From NCBI GenBank assembly GCA_030671005.1, contig DAOVAN010000003.1, forward strand, positions 1 through 44,446: 44,446 nucleotides of DNA, given 5' to 3'. This DNA is from Caldifarciminota bacterium. Lineage in GTDB: Bacteria > Hydrothermota > Tepidihabitantia > SM23-42. This document shows, piece after piece, positions 26,035-35,461 of the stretch (positions are counted from its first letter, which is position 1; each line of letters opens with the position of its first letter). The position numbers and the translations under genes were made by a program. The notes under the pieces are model-generated. The model searched no databases, was not told the DNA's origin, and saw nothing but the letters and a program-made list of their open reading frames with translations.

Positions 26035-27246
26035 ATGAAAAGAGCGATTATAGGTGTCGGTCTTGTGATACTTGTCACAACGAGCCTATTCTTATGTTGT
26101 GCGCCAAGTCAAACGGTCAAGGAACCGGATACCCAAAAAACAAGTGCTGAGAATCAAGAAGAAGCACAGCAATATTATTCTATTGGCTTTGAATACTACA
26201 AACAGGGTAACTATGACGAAGCAATAAAATATTTCAACAAGGCGATAGAGACGACGCCAGGTTTCTACGCTGCGTACATTGCCAAAGCTAAGGCATACCG
26301 TGCTAAGATGGACATAGTTTCTGCTGAAGCTTCTTATAACGAAGCAAAGAACGTCGATCCAAAAGACCCCCGTGCATACGAGGGTCTCGGTGCTTTATAC
26401 GCTGAATTGAAACGCTTCGGTGAAGCAATGACCGAGTACGAGAGTGGTCTTAGCGTCAATTCAACCAATGTAAACCTACTCAACGGCCTCGGATATGTCT
26501 ACAAAGAACTGGGGCAATACACCAAGTCCATCGATTATTATGACAAGAGTCTCACATATGAACCTGAAAACCTGAGTACTCAGTATGCAATTGCCGACGT
26601 ATATATTCAAATGAATCAACCTGACCGGGCCGTATCATATCTAAAGGACATTGTCACCAAGAAACCCGACAACATGGAAGTCGTTGAGAAACTTGCCGAA
26701 ACGTTGCTCCAGCTGAAGCGATATGATGAAGCAGCCAAAGAGTACACAAAGCTAATTGAGAACAAACCCGACAACTACTACTATCACATAAAATTGGGTG
26801 AAGCGTATCATCGGCAAAAAAAGTATCAAGCAGCAGATCAGGAATTCCAGACCGCCCGCCGCTTGGCACCGGAAAAAGCACTGCCCCTTTACTATCTTGT
26901 TGATTTGAATATCGCCCGGGGTAAATATAGTGCTGCCGAAACGCTCGCCAAGGAAGCTCTAAAAATCGAACCTAACAACCTCTACGCCTACCTGCTATTG
27001 GGCGATATCTATGGTCGCAGGGGTCTTATTGGACGTAATCAATGGGTCAAAAACAAAAGCACAAAGAATTGCAACATATTAAACAACGCCTTGAGCTATA
27101 TGAGATCCGGTATTTCATATTATACGAAGGCAAAACCTGATGCTCAATGCTCCCAGTATTGTACCAATGAGATCAAGCGTCTCAGCAACTTCATCGATGA
27201 ACTCGAGGAAGACAAGTGGTTCTATTGTAAAGGCGGGTCCCAATGA
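26035..27246 (+). CDS. TPR-repeat lipoprotein
   Basis: 403-aa lipoprotein with about eight to nine tetratricopeptide repeats. The signal peptide ends at a lipobox-like LFLCC at about residue 20. Repeats such as YYSIGFEYYKQGNYDEAIKYFNKAIETTP and YEGLGALYAELKRFGEAMTEYESGL run to about residue 330, followed by a Cys-containing helical tail. The start at 26035 has GGAGG 6 nt before it; the longer ORF in the track overlaps tRNA-Ala and is rejected. TPR lipoproteins typically scaffold envelope complexes; the partner here is unknown. It overlaps the next gene by 4 bp, pointing to an operon with the Omp85-like protein. Confidence 0.88.
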   Translation: MKRAIIGVGLVILVTTSLFLCCAPSQTVKEPDTQKTSAENQEEAQQYYSIGFEYYKQGNYDEAIKYFNKAIETTPGFYAAYIAKAKAYRAKMDIVSAEASYNEAKNVDPKDPRAYEGLGALYAELKRFGEAMTEYESGLSVNSTNVNLLNGLGYVYKELGQYTKSIDYYDKSLTYEPENLSTQYAIADVYIQMNQPDRAVSYLKDIVTKKPDNMEVVEKLAETLLQLKRYDEAAKEYTKLIENKPDNYYYHIKLGEAYHRQKKYQAADQEFQTARRLAPEKALPLYYLVDLNIARGKYSAAETLAKEALKIEPNNLYAYLLLGDIYGRRGLIGRNQWVKNKSTKNCNILNNALSYMRSGISYYTKAKPDAQCSQYCTNEIKRLSNFIDELEEDKWFYCKGGSQ

Positions 27247-27605
27247 ACAGAGGAATCTCTGGCTTCGGTGCCATATTCCTGATCATCATACTCATGGTCA
27301 TTGGTTATACCGGATATCAAGTCGCTCGCCTTCACTTCAGCCATGGTTCAATAAGTGGAAAGGTCGAGACCATAGTACGCATCGGTCCAGTCCAGAATGA
27401 TGAAATGATACGGGAAGAGTTGATAAGAGCCGCCACAGAAATGAATGTTATGCTCATACCAGAAAACATTTGGATAGATCATTCCAAGTCCGATTCCTTT
27501 CGAATCTGCGTCGAATACGAAGATTCATCGAGCATCTTTGGTGTCTTCACATACAGCCGTAGGTTCAAGGTCGACAAGGTCGCACCTATTCAACTGAATT
27601 ACTGA
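27243..27605 (+). CDS. Small membrane-anchored protein of unknown function
   Basis: A 120-aa protein with one N-terminal membrane segment (about residues 8-26, FGAIFLIIILMVIGYTGYQ) and a ~90-residue soluble part. It is reminiscent of DUF4845-type proteins (one helix, then a small domain with a VEYEDSS..FG..TYSRRFKVD beta pattern), but I cannot confirm the family. It is translationally linked to the TPR lipoprotein (ATGA) and to the HNH gene (TGATG), so it belongs to this operon. Confidence 0.6.
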   Translation: MNRGISGFGAIFLIIILMVIGYTGYQVARLHFSHGSISGKVETIVRIGPVQNDEMIREELIRAATEMNVMLIPENIWIDHSKSDSFRICVEYEDSSSIFGVFTYSRRFKVDKVAPIQLNY

Positions 27606-28111
27606 TGCTGCAGCTACCCGTACTACTGCTAAACCAGAACTACGAACCCCTTACGATCCTCAAAGTCAAAAGAGCAATCGCCCTGCTGATACTAGGCAAG
27701 GTGGATATGATAGAAAAGGAAGATGGAAGGGTCTTGCATGCCGTCACCTTGACCTACCGTGTACCGTCAGTAATCAGATTGAGATACTACGTGCACATAA
27801 AGCGGAAAGAAATCTCTCTCACCAAGAAGAACATCATCAAAAGAGATAATCATCAGTGTCAGTACTGTGGCAAGAGAACGGGTCTGATGACTGCAGACCA
27901 CATCTTGTCCAAAGCACTAGGCGGCGATGAATCATGGGAAAACCTTGTTTGTGCCTGCCATGAGTGCAACAACAAGAAAGGGAATCAGAGTCTGAGGCAA
28001 GCGGATATGCATCTATCGAAGAAGCCAAGAAGGCCAAATTATTTTACTTTTGTGCTCACCGAATTCGGCACACCAAATATAAAGTGGCGTCCCTTTCTTT
28101 TTCAATGTTGA
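27605..28111 (+). CDS. HNH endonuclease-domain protein
   Basis: 168-aa protein. The N-terminal ~75 residues have VLLLNQNYEPLTILKVKRAIALLILGKVDMIE, a known lead-in of a widespread chromosomal HNH family whose role is unknown. The HNH domain has CQYC, the ADHILSKALGGDESWENLVCACHECNN ββα-metal core with the catalytic His, and the CHEC zinc pair. It is not near phage genes. It starts 1 bp into the stop codon of the upstream membrane protein gene, so the operon location is firm, but why a nuclease-like protein is encoded with envelope proteins is unclear. Confidence 0.88.
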   Translation: MLQLPVLLLNQNYEPLTILKVKRAIALLILGKVDMIEKEDGRVLHAVTLTYRVPSVIRLRYYVHIKRKEISLTKKNIIKRDNHQCQYCGKRTGLMTADHILSKALGGDESWENLVCACHECNNKKGNQSLRQADMHLSKKPRRPNYFTFVLTEFGTPNIKWRPFLFQC

Positions 28112-28129
28112 TTTGCGTGTAGTGCCATT

Positions 28130-29419
28130 TTGTTGAACAACATAATCTTCTCGATACTTCTGCTGTCTAATCAAGAATTGACAGTTGAAATCACAGGTAA
28201 CGTTTTTTTTTCCTCGAAATACCTGCTGGGTGATATAGCAAGCATCAGCGATCAGAAGGCAGCCGAACGGCTAATAGCGGATATCTTGGATGAATACAAC
28301 AACGCTGGATTCCCCTTCTGCACAATATTGCCGGAGTTCCAATATGATGATGACAGACCAGCCAGGCTACTCCTGACCATCGAAGAGGGACAAAGAGTCA
28401 TCATTGAAGAGCTACTGCTCAGATCAGATGGCAATACCGACGTCAATGCCGCGAGGAGAATAGCTAGCTTCAAGCGGGGTGAACACTTCTCCTCAAAGAC
28501 ACTCGCGTTTGCCAAGAAAAGATTGATGAGCACGAATGCCTTCGAGCGCATCGGTGAGCGAGTCGTAGATCGAGACGGCAAGTACTATTTGCTTTTTTCT
28601 TTAATCGAGAAGGAGAGCGATATTCTATCCGTATTTGGATCACTGAGCGGCACGGAAATCGAATTTGGGGCATCCTTCTCGTCGTTCAACCTCTTGGGCA
28701 CGCTTCGTCAACTGAATTTCAACTACGAGTACCAGAGACTCTTCTCTCTCCAGTTTCGCGAACCTGTCCTCATCGCACCAGCAATGCTCGATGCCGATTT
28801 CGCTATTTGGACTTATGATACCGCGAGACTGATTGAAGGGCATATCCGGTTCTTCGCACCGGTCGGCGAACTCTTCAATATTACCCTGCTTTCGGGAATC
28901 GAATACGTCAATTATTACGAAAACGATACGGTAACCTATCAGAGTTCGGACAATCTGCTGGGCATCGGAATGGGCTTTGACTACCAATCGACGAACTGGT
29001 CTAACCTACAAACCCTACACCTCGATTACCTTTTCCGGGATGACGATCGCTTGCGAGTAGAGTATGACGGTGAGTTGATGATCTACAAGTTTTTGGCCAG
29101 CCTGCATTACCATCGCGTACAAACCGACTCCTTAGAATTTTTCGATTACATACGGGTCGGTGGCGTGAAAAATCTAAGAGGCTACCTGGAAGACGAATTC
29201 CTGATCGCGCGTGCCTTATGGCTCAATCTCGAGTATCACCGTCTGCCTGTTTTTCCCCTCATCGACATTGCGCGTCTCGATGGTGAGTTGTTCTACGCAT
29301 ATGGTCTTGGTCTTGATGCTCGATCCAATTATGCTGATGCCTCAATTGTCATCGCCTGGCCAAGAGGGGGAACATGGCGCGATGGAAAATTGCACCTGAC
29401 ATTCGCAAGAGGCTTCTGA
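28130..29419 (+). CDS. Small Omp85/BamA-family outer-membrane protein
   Basis: 429-aa protein with a short hydrophobic N-terminus, two POTRA-like units (about residues 16-95 and 95-165) and a C-terminal beta-barrel. The GGVKNLRGYLEDEFLIARALWLNLEYH segment at about residue 343 matches the Omp85 VRGY loop motif, and the last residue is Phe as in many outer-membrane proteins. The barrel is about 265 residues, short for the family (BamA/TamA barrels are ~350-400). It could be a TamA- or FhaC-like transporter or an assembly factor. Start is TTG (28130 or 28133) with no clear ribosome site, so translation is probably coupled to the HNH gene 18 bp upstream. Confidence 0.72.
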   Translation: MLNNIIFSILLLSNQELTVEITGNVFFSSKYLLGDIASISDQKAAERLIADILDEYNNAGFPFCTILPEFQYDDDRPARLLLTIEEGQRVIIEELLLRSDGNTDVNAARRIASFKRGEHFSSKTLAFAKKRLMSTNAFERIGERVVDRDGKYYLLFSLIEKESDILSVFGSLSGTEIEFGASFSSFNLLGTLRQLNFNYEYQRLFSLQFREPVLIAPAMLDADFAIWTYDTARLIEGHIRFFAPVGELFNITLLSGIEYVNYYENDTVTYQSSDNLLGIGMGFDYQSTNWSNLQTLHLDYLFRDDDRLRVEYDGELMIYKFLASLHYHRVQTDSLEFFDYIRVGGVKNLRGYLEDEFLIARALWLNLEYHRLPVFPLIDIARLDGELFYAYGLGLDARSNYADASIVIAWPRGGTWRDGKLHLTFARGF

Positions 29420-29489
29420 TGCGTGGAAAGAACGTGCATACCTTTTGTCCATGGGTCACAACGAAACAACATTTGCGATTTCTTGACTG

Positions 29490-29517
29490 TTGCAAAATCG
29501 CCAACTTTCGCTATAAT
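29490..29517 (+). promoter_or_regulatory. Promoter upstream of the Wzi-like gene
   Basis: TTGCAA (29490-29495), 16-bp spacer, TATAAT (29512-29517), followed by a ~50-nt leader with an AAGGAGG site before the ATG at 29569. Confidence 0.7.
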
Positions 29518-29568
29518 TTCTGCAGATTACCGACGTTTCTTGACATGCGCTAAGCTAAGGAGGATACC

Positions 29569-30933
29569 ATGTTGTTACTCATATTGCTCGCTTACACGAT
29601 GCCATTGGATTCACCCATCATGGAAGAGGTTGAATATCTACAACTACGAGGGCTCTTCGATCTGCCTTCCATGAAACCTTATGATACAGAATGGATCATC
29701 AGCCAGGTGGATGAAATACTGATCACGGACATTATTCTCAACGATATCGATAAGAAAACCATTTCCTACTTTTCACCCCTGTTAGTCAAGGACCCGGATT
29801 TCTCTTATCTCGTACATTTAGCCGGTGTTTATCAGAATGAACCTGAATTATACGGTGGATATTTCGACGAGCGATTGGGCGGGAAAATCATAAAGCACGT
29901 CAAGTACGCACATGGTATGAGATTCACCCGCGCCAATGAGATCGACAGCCTCGGGCCGACGCCCTGGAACGACTTTCAGGTTTATCTAAACGAAGGGCTC
30001 ATGCGCCTCGATTTCGATAAGGTAATGTTCGACTTCGGTCGCCGTGATGTTCTGCTGGGGCCAGGCGACATGCATAGTCTTCTCTTTTCCCCTGACCGGC
30101 AAGCATACGATGGCTTCTTCATGCAAATACCCGCGCGCTACTATGAATTCCACGGCATCTTCACAGTTCTAGACGCCGCCGAGTCCCGGTTCTTGTCCGT
30201 GCATCGTCTCGGCCTGAATCTGGAACGTTTTCTGAAAATCGGATTTTCAGAAGCAATTCTCTTCAGCGGATCACTCGAGCCGATGTACTTGAATTTCTTC
30301 TTACCGTACTACCTCGCCCAGTGGGGCGGTGACCGTGACGACAACATAATGTGGTCAATAGATTTGCAATTGCGCATGTTCAATTCGATCCTCTACGCTG
30401 AACTGCTCATCGACGACTACATGTACGAAGACGACCCCAACAACTCCCATCCGCACAAACTCGCATATCAGGTGGGTTTGAAATCCTTGATCCTACATTC
30501 ATTGATCGCCAAGGTAAACTACACATCCGTCGATAAATGGGTGTATACCCATGATGTGGCAGCCAATGTGTATGAACGGAGTGGGCGCTGCCTCGGTTTC
30601 CCTCTGGGGAATGATGTCGACGAACTATCCTTTTCACTCCGTTACGAAAACAAGTACGGTGTGCGACCTCGCCTGGCTATTGACTACATCAGAAAGGGAG
30701 AAGGAAGCATCTATGTACCCTATGAAGAAGAAGGCGGTCCAGTGAATCCACCATTTCCGTCCGGCATAGTTGAAAAGATATTCGAGATAAAATGTGGTGT
30801 CGACTACACCTTCAAAAAGAGGTTTTACATAAAAACTGACGTGGGTAAAGTGTATAGGTATAATGAAGGCCACATATCAGGTAACGACCACGATGAATGG
30901 TTTTTTGACGCAGGCCTTTGGTTAATACTGTAG
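29569..30933 (+). CDS. Wzi-like outer-membrane beta-barrel protein
   Basis: 454 aa; a short hydrophobic N-terminus, a helical segment to about residue 85 and then repeating amphipathic beta strands. The FDFGRRDVLLGPGDMHSLLFSPDRQAYDG stretch (about residues 155-185) resembles the conserved (R)(W)xGPGxxxSLLxSxNAxP core of the capsule-assembly protein Wzi family. By family it would sit in the outer membrane and bind surface polysaccharide; with only this motif, a general porin-like barrel is the alternative. It is monocistronic: it has its own promoter, and the downstream purH is convergent with a 31-bp gap. Confidence 0.65.
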   Translation: MLLLILLAYTMPLDSPIMEEVEYLQLRGLFDLPSMKPYDTEWIISQVDEILITDIILNDIDKKTISYFSPLLVKDPDFSYLVHLAGVYQNEPELYGGYFDERLGGKIIKHVKYAHGMRFTRANEIDSLGPTPWNDFQVYLNEGLMRLDFDKVMFDFGRRDVLLGPGDMHSLLFSPDRQAYDGFFMQIPARYYEFHGIFTVLDAAESRFLSVHRLGLNLERFLKIGFSEAILFSGSLEPMYLNFFLPYYLAQWGGDRDDNIMWSIDLQLRMFNSILYAELLIDDYMYEDDPNNSHPHKLAYQVGLKSLILHSLIAKVNYTSVDKWVYTHDVAANVYERSGRCLGFPLGNDVDELSFSLRYENKYGVRPRLAIDYIRKGEGSIYVPYEEEGGPVNPPFPSGIVEKIFEIKCGVDYTFKKRFYIKTDVGKVYRYNEGHISGNDHDEWFFDAGLWLIL

Positions 30934-30964
30934 TATACTCACATAAACCAGCAACAACAATGGT

Positions 30965-32419
30965 TCAGTGCCGGAAATGGCGCAGGTGCGTGAATACCAT
31001 AGCGATGTCGTGCTCATCACATGCATCGATGACTTCCTGATCGCGCTTCGAGCCCCCAGGCTGTATCACTGCGGTCACACCACCCTTGGCTGCAGTATCA
31101 ATACCATCCCTGAAAGGAAAGAATGCATCCGAAGCCATTACAATACCCGCACTCCGGCTAACCGATTGCCGGAGCGCTATTTCGACTGCCCCTACTCGTG
31201 ATGTTTGCCCAGCACCGATGCCTACTGTTCTGCCCTTGATCGCAAAGACCACGGAATTGGATTTCGCCCACTTCACTACCTTCCAGGCAAACTTCAGCGC
31301 TGTGGTTTCATAGTCATCCGGAGGTCTTTTCGTCACGACCTCCCAATCCTTAAGGTCGGCTCGATCCCGTTCCTGCACGAGAATCCCCCCGAAGACGGGC
31401 CGGTAAACCACCGGTTTTATGAGCTCCGGATCCACTTCGACAATCCGCAGGTTCTTCTTCTTGCGTAGTATCTCAAGAGCTTGTTTCTCGTAGCCGGGAG
31501 CGATAACTACCTCAAAGAAATGCTTAATGATGAGCTCAGCCGCATCCGGCTCCAGCTTTCGGTTCAGACCAATTATACCCCCGAATGCTGATATTGAATC
31601 AGCCATATAGGCACGCTCGAATGCCTCCTGTTGCGTATTGCCAACCGCAACGCCGCATGGTGTCTGATGTTTTATGACCGCGCAGGAAATATCATCGGTG
31701 AATTCATTCGCCGCGCCAAAAGCGACATCAGCGTCAAGAATATTGTTATATGATATCTCCTTACCACCGTGTATTCTGAAACTATCTTCATGAAGCCGAT
31801 TCAGATAGAATGCCGCCTTCTGATGCGGATTCTCTCCGTAGCGCATGGGTATGAATTTTTCTGCAGCGGCTGCGAAGTATTTTCGGGATGCGAAGTCCGG
31901 CGTGAAATGCTCGGCAATAATCGCATCGTACCAGGCAATGTAATCGAGTGATTTTTTCGCCAATCCGAGCCTGTATTCTTCATCCGCCACGTCCCGTTTC
32001 AAAATGTCACCCACCTCTTTGTACTGCTCAGGATCGTATACTACACACACCTGTTTGTAATTCTTAGCGCCAGCCCGGAGCAGCGTCACACCACCGATAT
32101 CGATATACTCAATCATCTCATCTAATGACTTCGCCTTTTGCGCGAAAAAGGGATAGAGATTGCAGACCACCAGTCCGATTTCCCCTGTTTCAAGGATTTC
32201 GCTTGCGATACGCTGGCTCAGGGTCTTGACGCGCTCGCTCTCCGAGCCACCCGTGTAATCAGATATCTTGGTTGCCTCTACCCCATTATCACCCAGCAAT
32301 TTCTGAGTGCCTCCGGTCGCGATGATCTCGAACTTCAAATCCTGCAATGCTTTTGCAAATTCGACTATTCCTTCTTTGTTGGCAACTGATATAAGTACCT
32401 TTTTGTTGATCTTGCTCAT
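30965..32419 (-). CDS. purH: Bifunctional AICAR transformylase/IMP cyclohydrolase
   Basis: Catalyses the last two steps of de novo IMP synthesis. The N-terminal cyclohydrolase domain has the VLISVANKEGIVEFA start, ATGGT and IDIGGVTLLRAGAKNY. The C-terminal transformylase has RYGENPHQKAAFY, the catalytic KH in VIKHQTPCG, SAFGGIIGLN and the end block SDAFFPFRDGID. At 484 aa it is shorter than the usual ~510-530. The conserved FPE..DGRVKTLHP..HGG region reads GSESERVKTLSQRIASEI: the lysine stays but the histidines are lost. The ATG at 32419 is preferred because GGAGCGTAAA precedes it. It follows apgM by 1 bp. Confidence 0.94.
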   Translation of the reverse strand: MSKINKKVLISVANKEGIVEFAKALQDLKFEIIATGGTQKLLGDNGVEATKISDYTGGSESERVKTLSQRIASEILETGEIGLVVCNLYPFFAQKAKSLDEMIEYIDIGGVTLLRAGAKNYKQVCVVYDPEQYKEVGDILKRDVADEEYRLGLAKKSLDYIAWYDAIIAEHFTPDFASRKYFAAAAEKFIPMRYGENPHQKAAFYLNRLHEDSFRIHGGKEISYNNILDADVAFGAANEFTDDISCAVIKHQTPCGVAVGNTQQEAFERAYMADSISAFGGIIGLNRKLEPDAAELIIKHFFEVVIAPGYEKQALEILRKKKNLRIVEVDPELIKPVVYRPVFGGILVQERDRADLKDWEVVTKRPPDDYETTALKFAWKVVKWAKSNSVVFAIKGRTVGIGAGQTSRVGAVEIALRQSVSRSAGIVMASDAFFPFRDGIDTAAKGGVTAVIQPGGSKRDQEVIDACDEHDIAMVFTHLRHFRH

Positions 32420-32420
32420 T

Positions 32421-33614
32421 TTACGCTCCATATTTTTTTAGTTTCAATGCATTGGCGAGTAGCAAGGGCATGATATCCATCGATCGCAGCTTGCCGAGAG
32501 TACCCACGGCGCAGTTCCTCTCGGTGAAGCGCTTCTTTTCTGGAAAAATGTACTGGGAATACAAGAGCAGGGGATTAGGATGCCACGAATGTGAGTGTAG
32601 TATTGTAGGTGTTGAGTGATCTGATGTTATACATAAAACATCCGGTTTCAGACTGACAATAGTGGGCAGAATCTTATCAAATTCCTCTACCGATTTCACC
32701 TTCTGCGGTTGATCGCCATCCTCACCTGCTTTATCCGGACCCTTGATATGCATGAAGAAGAAATTGTAATTTATGAAATTCTCTTTGAGTGTCTTCAACT
32801 CATCGACTACTGTTTCGCCGGTCTTCAATATTTTCATACCAACCAAGGTGGCGAGACCCCGATACATCGGATACGTCGCGATCGCTGCGGCGTTCAACCC
32901 ATAACGTTCTGTCATTGGTTGAAGATTTGGGTTTCTGGCATAACCTCTCAAAAGCACGTAGTTGGTATCCTTCTCATCCCGTAGCACCTCGGTAGACTTC
33001 TCGATGAAAGCATTGATGACCTCGGCAGCTCTCCGGGCCTCTTCTTGCTTGGCTTCGGCGAACACCGGCTTGAGATTATCTTTCTGCGGATCAGCATCAG
33101 AGAGGTGTTCTGAAAGTCCTGCACCAACGAACTTCACAACGAATCTGTGCTCTTTTGCCGGCATTACTACAACTGGTATTTGTTGGATTTCCTTGATTGC
33201 AGCTCCGAGCTTCTTGCACAGTCTCGCACATTCCTTTGTCGAGATCCTACCAGCCCGGCGGTCAACAATAACACCATTTCTTATTGTCGCGAAATTGGCA
33301 CGTGCCGCGAGGTCACGCTCTCCCACGTCCATCTCTATGCCCAGAGCTTCGAGAACACCGCGTCCAATCTGAATCCTTATCGGATCGTAGCCAAACAGGG
33401 CGAGGTGAGACGGGCCACTGCCCGGAGTGATGCCTGATGAAATGGGGATGGTGAGTCCGAAACTGCTCCTCTTCGCCAACTTATCAAGGTTTGGTGTCTT
33501 GGCGATTTCCAGTGCCGTCTTCTCAGGGGCAGGCAGATCACCCAAGCCATCCATGACAATAAGGATTATCTTCTTCTCATTCTTGTTCAACAACTCATGC
33601 AGGATATCTACCAT
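32421..33614 (-). CDS. apgM: Archaeal-type cofactor-independent phosphoglycerate mutase
   Basis: Interconverts 3- and 2-phosphoglycerate. Members of the alkaline phosphatase superfamily; this ApgM type is common in archaea and scattered bacteria. [13 protein letters not shown] carries the first metal-binding Asp, and [19 protein letters not shown] is the nucleophile-region signature. [25 protein letters not shown] provides the C-terminal metal ligands. The track ORF starts upstream of the promoter; the ATG at 33614 follows AGGGGAG and gives 397 aa. It heads a two-gene transcript with purH. Confidence 0.92.
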   Translation of the reverse strand: MVDILHELLNKNEKKIILIVMDGLGDLPAPEKTALEIAKTPNLDKLAKRSSFGLTIPISSGITPGSGPSHLALFGYDPIRIQIGRGVLEALGIEMDVGERDLAARANFATIRNGVIVDRRAGRISTKECARLCKKLGAAIKEIQQIPVVVMPAKEHRFVVKFVGAGLSEHLSDADPQKDNLKPVFAEAKQEEARRAAEVINAFIEKSTEVLRDEKDTNYVLLRGYARNPNLQPMTERYGLNAAAIATYPMYRGLATLVGMKILKTGETVVDELKTLKENFINYNFFFMHIKGPDKAGEDGDQPQKVKSVEEFDKILPTIVSLKPDVLCITSDHSTPTILHSHSWHPNPLLLYSQYIFPEKKRFTERNCAVGTLGKLRSMDIMPLLLANALKLKKYGA

Positions 33615-33636
33615 GCTCTCCCCTTTCATCATGCAA

Positions 33637-33664
33637 ATATTAGCCGAAATTAATGCCAAGTCAA
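33637..33664 (-). promoter_or_regulatory. Promoter of apgM-purH
   Basis: TTGACT (33664-33659), 16-bp spacer, TAATAT (33642-33637) on the minus strand, about 22 bp before the chosen apgM start. The spacer length equals that of other promoters in this window. Confidence 0.65.
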
Positions 33665-33678
33665 GCAACACCAAGTAT

Positions 33679-33925
33679 TGGGGTCAAATCTAAACATTTG
33701 ACATGTACTCCATGATTTTCGCTCCAAGCTCATCATGGTGCCAGCATATTACACAACCTGGCATGTTTCCAATGTGTACCTTAGAACACGCGTCATATCA
33801 CAACTGCACCAAAAGCCGATTTTATATCAAACGGAATTGTAAAGTGTTTAGCTGAGTTCTGGAGGAACGAAGTCCCGCTACATTATTGAAATAGGAAGGA
33901 ACACGAGATCGGGGATTTGACCCCA
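33679..33925. mobile_element. 247-bp element with 12-bp terminal inverted repeats
   Basis: TGGGGTCAAATC (33679-33690) and GATTTGACCCCA (33914-33925) are perfect terminal inverted repeats around 223 bp without a credible ORF. The right end touches the lipA stop codon and the left end is 14 bp upstream of the apgM promoter. The GGGGTCA termini match those of the 20475-20588 element. It is most likely a decayed or non-autonomous transposon-like insertion; no transposase domain could be read in any frame. Confidence 0.65.
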
Positions 33926-34792
33926 CTAATCGAATATTTCGCCAGCGTGATACGATGAACGGACCAAAGGCCCACTGATCACGTACCTAATACCAATAGC
34001 CTGCCCAACTTTTCTCAACTCGTCAAACTCAGCAGGCGCATAATATTTCTGAACAGGAAGGTGCTTCCTCGTGGGCTGTAGATACTGGCCGATCGTGACA
34101 ATATCCACACCGACATTTTTCAAATCATGAAGGGTTTCTGTAATTTCCTTTTCCTCTTCACCCAGGCCCACCATAAACCCGCTTTTTGTCAGAATATTCT
34201 TGTCCAATTCCTTACATTTTTCCAGAACATCCAGGGATTTCTCATACCCACACCTTCGGTCGCGGATATATGGAGTTAATCTTCTTACTGTCTCCACATT
34301 ATGACCAATCACGTAAGGCTTGGCATCGATTATTCTCTGTAAGTAATGGAGGCCGCCCTCAAAATCAGGGATGAGTACCTCAACCCTTGTCTTCGGATTT
34401 ATCTTCTTAATTCCCTTTATCGTATTCGCGTAGTGGTGACTACCAAAATCCTCTAAATCATCGCGGTCAACCGAGGTAATCACAACGTATTGTAGACCCA
34501 AAGTCTTCACGACTTGCGCAACATGCTGCGGTTCATCCGGGTCTAACAGCCCTTGCGGATTCCCGGTCGCCACTGCGCAGAACCGGCACGCACGAGTGCA
34601 GACTTTACCAAGTATCATGACTGTAGCGCTCTTTTTGTTCCAACACTCTCCGATATTTGGACAACGGGCTTCCTGGCATACAGTCGAGAGATTGTGTTTA
34701 TTCAATATCTTGTATATTGATTTGTATTCATCTCCCGAGGGAATTTTGATTTTGAGCCAGTCTGGTTTTTTCAAATAATCTCTTCTGAACAT
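33926..34792 (-). CDS. lipA: Lipoyl synthase
   Basis: Radical SAM enzyme that inserts two sulfurs into protein-bound octanoate. The auxiliary cluster motif C39xxxxC44xxxxxC50 (CQEARCPNIGEC), the radical SAM cluster motif C65TRAC69RFC72 and the C-terminal VRSSYHAGE serine ligand block are intact. Length 288 aa is normal. It overlaps lipB by 22 bp, consistent with joint expression, and its stop codon is flush with the TIR element. Confidence 0.97.
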   Translation of the reverse strand: MFRRDYLKKPDWLKIKIPSGDEYKSIYKILNKHNLSTVCQEARCPNIGECWNKKSATVMILGKVCTRACRFCAVATGNPQGLLDPDEPQHVAQVVKTLGLQYVVITSVDRDDLEDFGSHHYANTIKGIKKINPKTRVEVLIPDFEGGLHYLQRIIDAKPYVIGHNVETVRRLTPYIRDRRCGYEKSLDVLEKCKELDKNILTKSGFMVGLGEEEKEITETLHDLKNVGVDIVTIGQYLQPTRKHLPVQKYYAPAEFDELRKVGQAIGIRYVISGPLVRSSYHAGEIFD

Positions 34793-35430
34793 GTCTTGCT
34801 GATATCCTGGTTGAATACCTTACCGAACTTTATGATGATGCTTTTCTTGACCTCATCCATCGAGATTTCTCTACCCAGTATCTGCTGCATTGACGTCATT
34901 TCAACATTTTTCAGGCCGCAGGGAACGATAAGATCGAAATAGGCTAAGTCGGTATTAACATTCAACGCAAAGCCATGAAAACTCACCCATCTCTTCACCG
35001 CGACACCGACCGAGCAGATCTTACCTTTCTCTGTCCACACCCCGATCATCTTTTCTCTCTTCTCCGCCTTTATGTCAAAATCGACGAGGGTCGCGATGAT
35101 GCTTTCTTCAATCTTCGAGATGAAGGGTTTGATGCCCGCGAGTCCGTCCCTGACATTGAATATGGGATAACCAACGAGCTGCCCCGGACCATGATAAGTT
35201 GCATCACCCCCGCGTTCAATATGATAAAAGTCAACACCTTTCTCCCTCAAAAAATGGACCGGGAAGAGCACATTATCCTGTTGCCCGCTCTTGCCCATGG
35301 TTATGACCGGGTTATGCTCCACAAGGACCAAAGTATTGGGTACCCTGTTATTCACCCGCTTCTCATGAATGGCCCGCTGCAGATCCCATGTTTCCTTGTA
35401 ATCCTTACGGTCTAAATCGAGAATATTCAC
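34771..35430 (-). CDS. lipB: Octanoyl-ACP:protein octanoyltransferase
   Basis: Moves octanoyl from ACP to lipoyl domains, the step before LipA. RGGDATYHGPGQLVGYP is the family signature. The catalytic lysine is in VGVAVKRW and the catalytic cysteine in IVPCGL. Length 219 aa. Start at 35430 (MNILDLDRKDYKE) lies 31 bp after the [2Fe-2S] gene, probably in the same transcript. Confidence 0.96.
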   Translation of the reverse strand: MNILDLDRKDYKETWDLQRAIHEKRVNNRVPNTLVLVEHNPVITMGKSGQQDNVLFPVHFLREKGVDFYHIERGGDATYHGPGQLVGYPIFNVRDGLAGIKPFISKIEESIIATLVDFDIKAEKREKMIGVWTEKGKICSVGVAVKRWVSFHGFALNVNTDLAYFDLIVPCGLKNVEMTSMQQILGREISMDEVKKSIIIKFGKVFNQDISKTCSEEII

Positions 35431-35461
35431 GCTTTTTTCTTAATGTTTTGTTGCTAACTCG

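Noticed and set aside
33679-33925. Short transposase gene remnant
   Set aside because: Reading the frames gave only stretches of about 20-34 codons without recognisable transposase motifs.
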